A stretch of DNA of 64,000 nt, taken from NCBI RefSeq assembly GCF_032463525.1, contig NZ_CP135971.1, forward strand, positions 2,604,001 through 2,668,000, given 5' to 3'. The notes below the pieces were generated by a model. It did not search any database, was not told where the DNA came from, and saw only the letters and a list, made by a program, of their open reading frames with translations. Source of the stretch: Pseudomonas sp. DTU_2021_1001937_2_SI_NGA_ILE_001 (lineage in GTDB: Bacteria; Pseudomonadota; Gammaproteobacteria; Pseudomonadales; Pseudomonadaceae). Positions within the stretch are counted from its first letter, which is position 1. Each line of letters opens with the position of its first letter. Positions 26,513 through 36,088 of the stretch are shown here, piece by piece. The position numbers were made by a program, and so were the translations under genes.

Positions 26513-26542
26513 ACTATAGGAACGCGCCCACCACACCGTCAA
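26513..26542 (-). promoter_or_regulatory. Sigma70 promoter of the mraZ/dcw operon
   Basis: On the minus strand a -35 TTGACG (26537-26542), an 18-bp spacer and a -10 TATAGT (26513-26518) form a near-consensus sigma70 promoter. The expected start is near 26506, about 70 bp before mraZ and at the edge of the MraZ boxes. It is the only strong promoter I found for the cluster. Confidence 0.8.
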
Positions 26543-26748
26543 GGTAGGGCTCTAAGGAAAACCCTTACAGAACGGCAATTTAGGAGTGGTATTGGATAAG
26601 CGGAGAGGAATTTGCGAGGACGCTGCGCAAATAAAACGACGCACCACAAAGCGATGAGAATCGAAGTTAAAGTGATTTATGAAGTTTAAGATTTTTTTGA
26701 TATTACGAAGCGCGTCACGACCATGAAACGCGGATAAAGGAGGGATGG
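26543..26748. other. AT-rich gap between rnpB and the mra promoter
   Basis: About 200 bp, distinctly AT-richer than the surroundings (for example an AAGATTTTTTTGATATTACGA stretch near 26690-26708), with no convincing gene. It may hold the 3' end or processing region of rnpB and upstream elements for the mra promoter. I found no standard terminator; a 5-bp CGCGT/ACGCG pair near 26711-26732 lacks a T-run. Confidence 0.4.
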
Positions 26749-27102
26749 AGAGTCGATCTGTAAGCCGGGTTCTGTCGAGGACAGTCATTCCTCTACGACG
26801 GCCATCACTGGACGTCTTTAGCAACCTACCCGGTTCCAGCGCGGGCCACGCCTTGGAACCCTATTTGGTCTTGCTCCGAGTGGGGTTTACCTAGCCACGA
26901 ACTGTTACCAGACGTGCGGTGCGCTCTTACCGCACCTTTTCACCCTTACCGGCACCGAAGTGCTTAGGCGGTTGTTTTCTGTGGCACTTTCCGTAGGCTC
27001 GCGCCTCCCAGGCGTTACCTGGCACTCCGCCCTATGGAGCCCGGACTTTCCTCCCCCACCTGTTGCGGAACAACAAGCGGCAGCGACTGTCCAATCGACT
27101 CT
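26749..27102 (-). ncRNA. rnpB: RNase P RNA, bacterial type A
   Basis: The roughly 354-nt minus-strand RNA is the catalytic subunit of RNase P, which trims tRNA 5' ends. Conserved blocks include the CR-I region GGAGGAAAGTCCGGGCTCC (near 27040), the AGGTAACGCCTGGGAGG stretch, GGTAAACCCCA-type and CAGAACCCGGCTTAC near the 3' end. The 5' end (AGAGTCGATTGG) pairs with the 3' end (GATCGACTCT) to make helix P1. The ends were set from this pairing and could be off by a few bases. It lies between rsmI and mraZ. Confidence 0.95.
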
Positions 27103-27111
27103 CCGCCGCCA

Positions 27112-27140
27112 AGGTTAACGGCACGGGCGCCCAAGAACAA
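27112..27140 (-). promoter_or_regulatory. Candidate rnpB promoter
   Basis: On the minus strand TTGTTC (27135-27140), a 17-bp spacer and TAACCT (27112-27117) place a start at about 27103-27105, which agrees with the rnpB 5' end. The hexamers are only moderately close to consensus. The position is what makes it credible. Confidence 0.5.
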
Positions 27141-27183
27141 GCTTTAAAAGCCTGAAGCCCGCTGCGCCCGCCATGAAAGTGCC

Positions 27184-28056
27184 TTATTTCTTCTGCTGTT
27201 CTTCGAGCGCCAGCTGGTAGAGCAGATTCTTGCGCACGCCGGTGATTTCCGCCGCCAAGGCTGCCGCCCGCTTGACCGGCAGGTCCTCCAGCAGCAATCC
27301 CAGAATCCGACGCGCCTCGCTGCCGATGGCATCATCCCCCTGCGGCTCGCTCCAGCCTGCCACCAGCACCACGCACTCACCGCGCTGCTGATTGCCATCG
27401 GCCTCGACGAATGCGCGCAGCTGCGCCAATGGCAAGCCCTTGAGCGTCTCGAAGGTTTTCGTCAATTCGCGGGCCAGCACTGCCGGACGCTCGCCGCCGA
27501 ACACCGCCTCCATATCCTGCAGGCATTCCAGGATCCGATGCGGCGCTTCGTAGAAGATCAGGGTACGCGGCTCTTCGCAAAGCTGCTCGAGACGGGTCTT
27601 GCGCCCCACGGCCTTGGCCGGCAGAAAACCTTCGAAGATGAAGCGGTCCGACGGCAAGCCCGCCGCCGACAAGGCCGCGATCAACGCACAGGGCCCCGGC
27701 ACCGGAACCACCGGCACCCCGGCGGCACGCGCCTGGCGCACCAGGTGGTAGCCCGGATCGGAAATCAGCGGTGTACCCGCATCGGAGATCAGCGCCACAT
27801 CCTCGCCCGCCAGCAATTTCTCGATGAAGCGTCCGCCTTCGTTGCGCTCGTTATGCTCGTGGCAGGCCGCCAGCGGCGTGGCTATGCCAAAGTGTTGCAT
27901 CAGACGCAATGAATGCCGGGTATCCTCAGCCGCAATGAGAGCGACCTCGCGCAGCACCTTGAGCGCACGCACGCTCATGTCGTCCAGGTTGCCAATTGGC
28001 GTGGCCACGACATAAAGCGATCCCGTGGCGGAATTCGAAGCAGCCGCAACAGTCAA
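27184..28056 (-). CDS. rsmI: 16S rRNA (cytidine1402-2'-O)-methyltransferase
   Basis: RsmI methylates the 2'-OH of C1402, the nucleotide also modified by RsmH. It is a tetrapyrrole-methylase-fold protein with GSLYVVATPIGNLDDMSVRALKVL, AAEDTRHSLRLMQHFGI, LISDAGTPLISDPGYHLV and the PVPGPCALIAALSAAGLP motif. The start is uncertain. TTG 28056, 6 bases after GGGGTG, gives a protein of about 290 residues beginning near the usual family N-terminus; GTG 28065 is a close alternative. It is divergent from lpoA, as in E. coli (yraL/yraM). Confidence 0.9.
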   Translation of the reverse strand: MTVAAASNSATGSLYVVATPIGNLDDMSVRALKVLREVALIAAEDTRHSLRLMQHFGIATPLAACHEHNERNEGGRFIEKLLAGEDVALISDAGTPLISDPGYHLVRQARAAGVPVVPVPGPCALIAALSAAGLPSDRFIFEGFLPAKAVGRKTRLEQLCEEPRTLIFYEAPHRILECLQDMEAVFGGERPAVLARELTKTFETLKGLPLAQLRAFVEADGNQQRGECVVLVAGWSEPQGDDAIGSEARRILGLLLEDLPVKRAAALAAEITGVRKNLLYQLALEEQQKK

Positions 28057-28267
28057 AACGCACACCCCATGTTCATGACTCCACACATATATAAAGAAAG
28101 CATTGTACAGACTCCATGCCCTGACAGGAGTCCGCACCCCGACAGGCCTGCAAAAGGAAGCCAAGGCATGAGAGTCCCGCCCCCTTCACGACGATAACAC
28201 CCCCTCGCGCTGCGCTCAGGTTGCGGCCGCGCACGCCTTCGAAGTCGCACCCCGGCCAGTGCTTGGG

Positions 28268-28273
28268 TACAAT
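28268..28273 (+). promoter_or_regulatory. Candidate -10 box of lpoA
   Basis: TACAAT lies 37 bp upstream of the lpoA ATG in the 253-bp rsmI/lpoA divergent region. No good -35 is seen (TCGCAC at 17 bp). The rest of the region shows no gene or repeat. Confidence 0.35.
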
Positions 28274-28309
28274 TCCCCGCTAATTCGCTTGAGTACCAGG
28301 AACATATAC

Positions 28310-30124
28310 ATGATCGCTTGCCTGCGGCTGTTATCTGCCCTCTGCCTCGCTGCCCTGCTGGCGGCCTGCGCCAGCTCTCCTTCGTCGAACCTCGGTGAAC
28401 TGCCGCGCACGCCCGACGCCAGCATCGAACAGCTGCTGGAACAGGCGGCCAACGCCAAGACACCGGACAAGGCCGCCACCCTGCGCCTGAGCGCCGCGGA
28501 CCTGGCCAACCGCCAGGGCAATCCGGGCCGCGCCGCGCAATTGCTAGCACAAGTGCAGATCGACCAACTGCCGCCAGGCCTGCAGGTCTTCGCCAGCACC
28601 CTGTCCGCCGAACTGGCCCTGGGCCGCAACCAGCCCAAGGCAGCGCTCGAGGCCTTGGCCCACCCAAGCATGCAACGCCTGGGCGAGCTGTCGACCGAGC
28701 AGCAGGTGCGTACCCACATGGTGCATGCCAAGGCACTCGAGCAGGACGGCCAGATCCTCCCGGCAGTGCGCGAGCGCGTGTTCGCCGGCCCGCTGCTCGA
28801 AGGCCAGGATGCCAGCAGCAACAACGACGCCATCTGGAAGCTGGTCTCCGCACTGCCGCCTGAACAGCTGCAGGCCACTGGCAACGATGACCTGAGCGGC
28901 TGGCTGAACCTGGCCAGCGCCATCAAGAACGCCGGCACCCTGGAGCAACAGCAGGCCGCCATCGACAACTGGAAAGCGCAGAACCCGAAACACCCGGCCG
29001 CCCAGCAGCTGCCCACCGCACTGGCGCAGCTGCGCTCGCTGACCAGTGAACCGCTGACCCGCATCGCGCTGCTGCTGCCTCAGGAAGGCCCGCTGGCCAA
29101 CGTCGCCAAGGCGCTGCGTGAAGGCTTCCTGGCCGCCCACTACCAGGCCCAACAGGCTGGCCAGAATCCGCCGGCCATCCAGGTCTTCGACAGCTCTCGA
29201 GTGACCTCCATGGACGATTTCTACCGCCAGGCCAAGGCTGCCGGCGTACAGCTGGTGGTCGGCCCTCTTGAAAAGGAACTGGTCAAGCAGCTCAGCAGCC
29301 GCCCTCAACTGCCCATCACCACCCTGGCCCTGAACTACAGCGACAGCCCTACCGCTGGCCCGCAGGAACTGTTCCAGTTCGGCTTGGCCGCCGAGGACGA
29401 AGCTCGCGAAGTGGCTCGCCGCGCCTGGTCGGAAGGCAAGCGTACTGCCGTGGCGATGGTGCCCAAGGGCGAATGGGGCGACCGTGTACTGACCGCCTTC
29501 AACAACAGCTGGCGCGCCAAGGGCGGCACTCTGGTCGCCGTCGAGCGTATCGACCAGCCCGTCGACCTGGCCCGCCAGATCGCCGACATGTTCCAGCTGC
29601 GCTCCAGCGAAGGCCGCGCCCAGCGTCTGCAGGCCGCCACCGGCAGCCAGGTCGCGACCCAGCCTTCGCGCCGCCAGGACATCGACTTCATGTTCCTGGT
29701 CGCCACCCCGCAACTGGCCCAGCAGATCAAACCGACCATGGTCTTCCAGTACGCAGGTGATGTACCGGTGTACGCCACCTCGCAGCTGTTCACCAACAGC
29801 AACGATCACGCCCAGTACATGGACCTCAATGGCGTTCGCTTCTGCGACACACCATGGCTGCTCAATGCCAACGACCCGCTGCGCCAGCAGGTGGTCGCCC
29901 AGTGGCCACAGGCAGCGGGCAGCCTGGGCCGCCTCTATGCCATGGGCGTCGACGCCTACCGCCTGGCGCCGCGTCTCACACAGCTCAAGGCCCTGCCTGA
30001 CAGCCGCCTCGACGGCCTGTCCGGCAGCCTGAGCCTGAACCAGAACCGTCGCGTTGAACGTCAACTGCCCTGGGCCGAGTTCGTCAACGGCCAGGTCCAG
30101 CGCCTGCCGGACACCGCGCCTTGA
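28310..30124 (+). CDS. lpoA: Penicillin-binding protein activator LpoA-like lipoprotein
   Basis: In enteric bacteria LpoA is an outer-membrane lipoprotein that activates PBP1A from the periplasm. The 604-residue protein has a lipoprotein signal peptide with lipobox LLAAC (Cys20), an N-terminal helical TPR-like half, and a C-terminal periplasmic-binding-protein-like domain from about residue 250 (RIALLLPQEGPLANVAKALREGFLAA...). I chose ATG 28310, with AGGA upstream; 17 more in-frame codons upstream lie in the promoter region. It is followed by yraN with overlapping stop and start. Activation of a PBP in this organism is inferred from homology. Confidence 0.88.
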   Translation: MIACLRLLSALCLAALLAACASSPSSNLGELPRTPDASIEQLLEQAANAKTPDKAATLRLSAADLANRQGNPGRAAQLLAQVQIDQLPPGLQVFASTLSAELALGRNQPKAALEALAHPSMQRLGELSTEQQVRTHMVHAKALEQDGQILPAVRERVFAGPLLEGQDASSNNDAIWKLVSALPPEQLQATGNDDLSGWLNLASAIKNAGTLEQQQAAIDNWKAQNPKHPAAQQLPTALAQLRSLTSEPLTRIALLLPQEGPLANVAKALREGFLAAHYQAQQAGQNPPAIQVFDSSRVTSMDDFYRQAKAAGVQLVVGPLEKELVKQLSSRPQLPITTLALNYSDSPTAGPQELFQFGLAAEDEAREVARRAWSEGKRTAVAMVPKGEWGDRVLTAFNNSWRAKGGTLVAVERIDQPVDLARQIADMFQLRSSEGRAQRLQAATGSQVATQPSRRQDIDFMFLVATPQLAQQIKPTMVFQYAGDVPVYATSQLFTNSNDHAQYMDLNGVRFCDTPWLLNANDPLRQQVVAQWPQAAGSLGRLYAMGVDAYRLAPRLTQLKALPDSRLDGLSGSLSLNQNRRVERQLPWAEFVNGQVQRLPDTAP

Positions 30125-30489
30125 GACCAGGCAGCCAGGTTGCAGGGCGCGAGGCTGAAACCTTCGCCCTGCAGCATCTGCAACAGCATGGCCTGCAACT
30201 GCTGGCACGCAACTGGACATGCCGACGCGGCGAGCTTGATCTGGTCATGCTGGACGACTCTACAGTAGTATTCGTCGAAGTCCGCTACCGCCGCCAGAAC
30301 GGCTGGGGCAGCGCCATGGAAAGCATCGATGCACGCAAGCAGGAACGGCTGATCGCCGCCGCGCAGCAGTTTCTCCATGAACAGCCGCGCTGGGCCGAAA
30401 GCCCCTGCCGTTTCGATGTCATCGCGGTCGAGGGGACGCCTGGCGAGGGCAATGTGTTGAACTGGCTGAAGAGCGCCTTCGACAGCTGA
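30121..30489 (+). CDS. yraN: YraN family putative endonuclease (UPF0102)
   Basis: The 122-residue protein belongs to UPF0102, whose members have a PD-(D/E)XK nuclease-like fold. The visible motif is GELDLVMLDDSTVVFVEVRYRR, with the Glu/Asp and Glu-Val-Arg pattern of the active site, plus the later KQERLIAAAQQFL and PCRFDVIAV. The likely start is TTG 30121, which overlaps the lpoA stop (TTGA), indicating translational coupling. The biological role is unknown. Synteny with lpoA and dolP is shared with E. coli. Confidence 0.85.
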   Translation: MRPGSQVAGREAETFALQHLQQHGLQLLARNWTCRRGELDLVMLDDSTVVFVEVRYRRQNGWGSAMESIDARKQERLIAAAQQFLHEQPRWAESPCRFDVIAVEGTPGEGNVLNWLKSAFDS

Positions 30490-30615
30490 GCCGTCGCCAC
30501 CCCGAGCACCCACCGAATCCAACACCGTTTTTTCGTTTGCCGCGCCGGCCAACCCGATGATGCAGGGCGCCTGCGGCGATTGCCCAGGGCGCCGAACCGC
30601 GACCCGACGCGCTAA

Positions 30616-31799
<1,184 letters not shown>

Positions 31800-31859
31800 C
31801 CATGAGCCGCTTCGCCGGGCTGGCAGGCTATCGGCAATCAGGCCCAGGCGGCATCCTGA

Positions 31860-31897
31860 AATGAAAAAAGGCGATCCGCAGATCGCCTTTTTTTCAT
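31860..31897. terminator. Bidirectional terminator between dolP and sspB
   Basis: GGCGATC and GATCGCC pair around CGCA, with the stem extended by an A-run on the left and a T-run on the right, so both strands have a hairpin followed by U residues. The sspB stop codon lies inside the minus-strand right arm. It serves the convergent lpoA-dolP and sspAB units. Confidence 0.88.
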
Positions 31898-32313
31898 TTC
31901 ACGACTTTCAGGCTCGGCCTGCCGCTGGGGCGCGGCGGCTCACTGTCGGGTGGCGAGTTGTCGTCGTCCATGTCGATTTCTTCGACATCCCGCTCCTCCA
32001 GGGCCGGCTCCAGGTCAAAGACCATGCCCTGGCCATTCTCACGAGCGTAAATGCCCAGGATCGCACCGACCGGCACGTACAAGGTGTGCGGCACGCCACC
32101 GAAGCGGCCCTCGAAGCTCACTGCTTCGTTATCCATGTGCAGCTGGCGCACCGCACTCGGCGATACGTTGAGGACGATCTGCCCGTCATTGGCGAAACCC
32201 TGGGGCACCTGCACCGAGGGATACTCGGCATTGACCAGGATATGAGGGGTGCAATCGTTATCTACAATCCACTCGTAAAGAGCACGAATCAGATAAGGGC
32301 GACTGGAGTTCAT
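31894..32313 (-). CDS. sspB: ClpXP adaptor SspB
   Basis: SspB delivers ssrA-tagged proteins to ClpXP. The 139-residue protein has the globular ssrA-binding domain (MNSSRPYLIRALYEWIVDNDCTPHILV ... GQIVLNVSPSAVRQLHMDNEAVSFEGRFGGVPHTLYVPVGAILGIYAREN). An acidic linker follows, then the short basic C-terminal ClpX-binding tail (RPSLKVVK). ATG 32313 has GGAG 7 bases upstream; the TTG one codon earlier is not needed. It lies 17 bp after sspA, as in E. coli. Confidence 0.95.
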   Translation of the reverse strand: MNSSRPYLIRALYEWIVDNDCTPHILVNAEYPSVQVPQGFANDGQIVLNVSPSAVRQLHMDNEAVSFEGRFGGVPHTLYVPVGAILGIYARENGQGMVFDLEPALEERDVEEIDMDDDNSPPDSEPPRPSGRPSLKVVK

Positions 32314-32330
32314 CAACGGCTCCTTAGGCC

Positions 32331-32948
32331 TTAGCGCATTTCACGCTCGGCAGCAGACAGGCTTGCCTGGAATGCCTCACGCGCGAACTGGCGTTCCATG
32401 TAGTCGAGCAACGGCTTGGCTTGCCGTGGCAATTCGATACCCAAAACCGGCAAACGCCAGAGTATGGGCAGTAGACAGCAATCGACGAGACTTAGCTCAT
32501 CACTGAGAAAAAACGGCTTGTCAGCGAACAGTGGCGATACCCCTGTCAGACTCTCGCGCAGCTCCTTGCGCGCCTGGACCCGATCACTCTCCTTGCAGCG
32601 CGGATCCAGGATCTTGTCCACCAGACCGCACCAGTCCCGCTGTATGCGATGTGCCAGCAGCCGGGTATTGGCCCTGGCCACCGGATAAACCGGCATCAGT
32701 GGTGGATGCGGGTAGCGCTCCTCCAGGTACTCCATCACCACGGTCGGCTCGTACAACGCCAGATCCCGATCAACCAGAGTCGGCAGGCTTCCATAGGGAT
32801 TCACCTCGACCAGCTGCGGCGGCAGGCGATCAGCCACGACATCGATGATCTCGGCGATGACGCCCTTCTCGGCGAGCACGATGCGCACGCGGTGGGAATA
32901 GTGGTCGGCGGGGTCGGAATAACAGGCCAACCGATTGGTCACGCCCAT
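32331..32948 (-). CDS. sspA: Stringent starvation protein A
   Basis: SspA is a glutathione-S-transferase-fold protein that binds RNA polymerase and affects stationary-phase and stress transcription. The 205-residue protein shows the thioredoxin-like N-terminus ([24 protein letters not shown]), the [35 protein letters not shown] stretch and a helical C-terminal domain. GAGGATCACC precedes the ATG. It is cotranscribed with sspB. The 258-bp upstream gap contains TATAGT on the minus strand (33096-33101), a possible -10 with a weak -35. Confidence 0.95.
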   Translation of the reverse strand: MGVTNRLACYSDPADHYSHRVRIVLAEKGVIAEIIDVVADRLPPQLVEVNPYGSLPTLVDRDLALYEPTVVMEYLEERYPHPPLMPVYPVARANTRLLAHRIQRDWCGLVDKILDPRCKESDRVQARKELRESLTGVSPLFADKPFFLSDELSLVDCCLLPILWRLPVLGIELPRQAKPLLDYMERQFAREAFQASLSAAEREMR

Positions 32949-33206
32949 GGTGATCCTCCTCGCTTGTAGATATGAGTGTAACGACGGCGCAAATACGCCC
33001 TGACATGCCTGCGTGGATGCACGCTGGCAGCAGGGCGTCGATACGCGAACAGGATAGCTTATTCACCTGAGGCAAATTTGCAATCTTGCTCCGCTACTAT
33101 ACTCGCAACGCGGGTCTTTTTCCTGAAAGCGCTACCGCCTGGTGCTCTGCTGAAACGAATATGCGCCCTATTATCCGCGCCTGTCCCCGGAAAGCTGGCC
33201 AAGCGA

Positions 33207-33986
33207 TCAGTGCACGTCCTTCCAGTATTCGCGCTTGAGCAGCCAGGCGAACACAAAGAAGAATGCCAGGTACAGCAGCACCCAGGTGCCAATACGCTGG
33301 AGTTCCAGCTTCATCGGGTTGGCCGAGTAGGCCAGGAAGGTCACCAGGTTACGGATCTTCTCATCGAACTGCTCCTGGCTCAGGCTGCCGGTGTTGGGCA
33401 ACACGGTCAACTGGTCACAGGCTTCATGGGTCAGGACCGCACCCGTGAGCGGGTCGTACTGTTTCTTGCCGCTTTCGACCACCGGTACCTGCTTGCAGCC
33501 GATCACCTGGCGCCCCTGCAGGCCGACCAGCACATTGGGCATGCCGACATTGGGGAAGACACGGTTGTTCACCCCCAACGGCCGGGACGGGTCTTCGTAG
33601 AACGAGCGCAGGTAGTGATACAACCAATCGGTCCCACGCACCCGCGCCACCAGGGTCAGATCCGGAGGTTCGGCACCGAACCAGGCCTTGGCATCGGCCG
33701 GTCGCATGCTGCTGGTCATGTGATCACCGATCTTCGCCCCGGTGAACACCAGCTTCTCGAGCATCAGCTCATGAGGAATGCCCAGGTCATCGGCCACCCG
33801 CTCGTAACGCTGGTACTTGGCCCCGTGACACCCCATGCAATAGTTGACGAAGGTTCGCGCACCATCCTGCATCGCCGCCTTGTCGGAGACGTCGATCTTC
33901 ACCGGCTCCAGCTCGGCAACCTGTTCGGCCGCCGTGCAGAGCACCGGCAGCCAGGCCAGCATCAATACCGCCAATAGCTTGTTCAT
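33207..33986 (-). CDS. petC: Cytochrome c1 of the bc1 complex
   Basis: Cytochrome c1 carries electrons from the Rieske centre to cytochrome c in respiratory complex III. The 259-residue protein has an N-terminal signal peptide (MNKLLAVLMLAWLPVLCTAAEQ), a single heme motif CMGCH, and a C-terminal membrane anchor (TWVLLYLAFFFVFAWLL) ending in KREYWKDVH. I chose ATG 33986, which shares one base with the petB stop (TGATG). It is the last gene of petABC. No strong terminator was seen after it. Confidence 0.96.
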   Translation of the reverse strand: MNKLLAVLMLAWLPVLCTAAEQVAELEPVKIDVSDKAAMQDGARTFVNYCMGCHGAKYQRYERVADDLGIPHELMLEKLVFTGAKIGDHMTSSMRPADAKAWFGAEPPDLTLVARVRGTDWLYHYLRSFYEDPSRPLGVNNRVFPNVGMPNVLVGLQGRQVIGCKQVPVVESGKKQYDPLTGAVLTHEACDQLTVLPNTGSLSQEQFDEKIRNLVTFLAYSANPMKLELQRIGTWVLLYLAFFFVFAWLLKREYWKDVH

Positions 33987-35197
33987 CAGCCTGTTACCCT
34001 CTCTGGCACCGGTTTGGTTTTCTCGAGCCGGGTATAGAACGGCATCAGAATGAAATACGCGAAGTACAGGAAGGTGCAGACCTGCGACAACAAGGTCCGT
34101 CCCGGCGTGGGCGGCTGTACACCCAGCACGCCGAGCGTCACGAAGGCCAGGCAGAACACCGCCAGCCACAAACGACTGAGCCAGCCCTTGTAGCGCATCG
34201 AGCGCACCGGGCTGCGGTCCAGCCAGGGCAGCACGAACAGCACGGCGATCGCAGCCCCCATGGCCATTACCCCCATAAGCTTGTCAGGGATGGCGCGCAA
34301 GATGGCGTAGAACGGCGTGAAGTACCACACCGGCGCGATGTGTTCGGGTGTCTTGAACGGATTGGCGGCCTCGAAGTTAGGCTTTTCCAGGAAATAGCCG
34401 CCCATTTCCGGGAAGAAGAACACGATGGTGCAGAACACGAAGAGAAACACCGCCACGCCGACGATGTCCTTTACCGTGTAGTAAGGGTGGAATGGAATGC
34501 CATCCAGCGGCTTGCCGTTCTCGTCCTTGAGCTTCTTGATATCGATACCGTCCGGGTTGTTCGACCCCACCTCATGCAAGGCCAGGATGTGCAGCACCAC
34601 CAGGCCGAGAATGACGATGGGCAGCGCGATGACATGCAGGGCGAAGAAGCGGTTCAAGGTAATGCCGGAGATCAGATAGTCGCCGCGTATCCACTCGGTC
34701 AGCGCATCACCGATGAAGGGAATCGCGCCGAACAACGAGATGATCACCTGGGCCCCCCAATAGGACATCTGCCCCCACGGCAGCAGGTAGCCCATGAAGG
34801 CCTCGGCCATCAGCGCCAGGTAGATGAACATGCCAAATATCCACACCAGCTCACGCGGCTTCTGGTACGAGCCATACAACAGCCCCCGGAACATGTGCAG
34901 GTACACCACGATGAAGAACGCCGAGGCACCGGTGGAGTGCAGCAGACGCAAGATGGCGCCGTATTCCACATCACGCATGATCGTCTCGACAGAGGCGAAA
35001 GCCTCTTCCGCCGTCGGCGTGTAGTTCATGGTCAACCAAACGCCGGTCGCCAGCTGATTGACCAGAACCAGCAGCGCCAACGAGCCGAAGAAATAGAAGA
35101 AGTTGAAGTTCTTCGGTGCGTAGTACTTGCTCAGATGCTCTTCCCACATCCTGGTGGCAGGAAAACGCGCATCGATCCAATCCATGAACTTGCTCAT
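33986..35197 (-). CDS. petB: Cytochrome b of the bc1 complex
   Basis: This is the diheme membrane subunit that oxidises and reduces quinones in complex III. The 403-residue protein has eight or so membrane segments, the paired heme-ligand histidines of helices B and D (RLLHSTGASAFFIVVYLHMFR and NRFFALHVIALPIVILGLVVLHILALH), and the Qo-site PEWY-like segment APVWYFTPFYAILRAIP, where PVWY replaces the common PEWY. ATG 35197 overlaps the petA stop by one base and follows AGGAGG. Confidence 0.96.
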   Translation of the reverse strand: MSKFMDWIDARFPATRMWEEHLSKYYAPKNFNFFYFFGSLALLVLVNQLATGVWLTMNYTPTAEEAFASVETIMRDVEYGAILRLLHSTGASAFFIVVYLHMFRGLLYGSYQKPRELVWIFGMFIYLALMAEAFMGYLLPWGQMSYWGAQVIISLFGAIPFIGDALTEWIRGDYLISGITLNRFFALHVIALPIVILGLVVLHILALHEVGSNNPDGIDIKKLKDENGKPLDGIPFHPYYTVKDIVGVAVFLFVFCTIVFFFPEMGGYFLEKPNFEAANPFKTPEHIAPVWYFTPFYAILRAIPDKLMGVMAMGAAIAVLFVLPWLDRSPVRSMRYKGWLSRLWLAVFCLAFVTLGVLGVQPPTPGRTLLSQVCTFLYFAYFILMPFYTRLEKTKPVPERVTG

Positions 35198-35790
35198 CAC
35201 GCCCCCTCCTGATCGACGCCAATGACAATGACCGTGTCCGACTCATAGCTGTGCGGCGGTACCGGCAGGTTCAATGGCGCAGGTTGTGATTTGTAGACGC
35301 GGCCGGCCAGGTCGTAGCGCGAGCCGTGGCATGGGCAGAAGTAGCCGCCGACCCACTCCGGCCCCAGGTCGGCAGGCGCCACCTCCGGACGGAAGGTCGG
35401 CGAGCAGCCCAGGTGGGTGCACAGACCGACCAGCAGCAGGATCTCTGGCTTGATCGAACGCAGGGCATGGTCGACATAGCCCGGCTGCACGGACTGTTTC
35501 GATTCAGGATCCGCCAACTGGCCGCCTATCCTGCCCAAACCCTCAAGGATCTGGCTCGTTCGGCGCAGGATGAACACCGGCTGCCCGCGCCACTCGGCAA
35601 CCATCTGCTGGCCCGGCTCGATCTTGCCGATGTTGACCTTGACCGGCGCGCCCGCGGCCTTGGCCTTGGCGCTGGGAAACCACGATCCTACAAACGGGAC
35701 CGCAGCCCCTACCGCCCCCGCCGCGCCCACCACCGAGGTAGCCGCTACCAGGAAGCGACGCCGGCCCGCATTGACGCCGTCATTGCTCAT
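35197..35790 (-). CDS. petA: Ubiquinol-cytochrome c reductase, Rieske iron-sulfur subunit
   Basis: The Rieske protein passes electrons from ubiquinol to cytochrome c1. The 197-residue protein has a twin-arginine-type N-terminus (GRRRFLVAATSVVGAAGAVGAAVPFV) that serves as export signal and membrane anchor. The [2Fe-2S] boxes CTHLGC and CPCHGSRYD follow. I chose ATG 35790, preceded by GGGAG; the frame upstream is intergenic. It is the first gene of petABC. The upstream region contains two perfect palindromes. Confidence 0.96.
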   Translation of the reverse strand: MSNDGVNAGRRRFLVAATSVVGAAGAVGAAVPFVGSWFPSAKAKAAGAPVKVNIGKIEPGQQMVAEWRGQPVFILRRTSQILEGLGRIGGQLADPESKQSVQPGYVDHALRSIKPEILLLVGLCTHLGCSPTFRPEVAPADLGPEWVGGYFCPCHGSRYDLAGRVYKSQPAPLNLPVPPHSYESDTVIVIGVDQEGA

Positions 35791-35898
35791 TCCGCCCTCT
35801 CCCGTCCACGCAGGCCTGATCAATCAGGAACCTGCTCGATAACAATCTAGTCATTGCCAAGTGGCCGGGATGGTAAATAATGCCCCTTCTGTCAACAA

Positions 35899-35910
35899 GG
35901 TCTTAAGACC
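35899..35910. repeat. 12-bp palindrome upstream of petA
   Basis: GGTCTTAAGACC is a perfect palindrome about 110 bp before the petA start. TTGACA (minus strand, just downstream of it in the direction of petA) has no well-spaced -10. It could be an operator half-site pair. No function is shown by sequence. Confidence 0.4.
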
Positions 35911-35950
35911 CTTCAAAAGGTAGGAATAGGTGTAAACATTGACTTGCAGC

Positions 35951-35971
35951 AGTGAGGCAGATTGCCTCACT
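35951..35971. repeat. Perfect 9+3+9 palindrome upstream of petA
   Basis: AGTGAGGCA (35951-35959), spacer GAT, then TGCCTCACT (35963-35971). The arms are perfect. The 3-nt loop and lack of a following T-run on either strand argue against a terminator. It lies between the rpsI terminator and petA, about 160 bp from petA, and looks like a binding site for a dimeric regulator. Confidence 0.45.
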
Positions 35972-36032
35972 GGATAAACACCGATGTATCAACAACGAAC
36001 ATTTCGCCCTGCCCCGAAAAAATCGTGGGCAT

Positions 36033-36066
36033 AAAAAAACGCCCGACTTCCGGAGAAGCGGGCGTT
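36033..36066 (-). terminator. Intrinsic terminator after rplM-rpsI
   Basis: On the minus strand AACGCCCG plus CTTC pairs with GAAG plus CGGGCGTT around TCCG (one bulged T), followed by a run of T. It lies about 22 bp after the rpsI stop and ends the ribosomal transcript before the petABC promoter region. Confidence 0.87.
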
Positions 36067-36088
36067 CTTCTTGAAACGTAAGCGCGTA

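Noticed and set aside
35880-35900. TTGACA on the minus strand as the petA -35 box
   Set aside because: No acceptable -10 lies 15-19 bp downstream, so I did not call a promoter.
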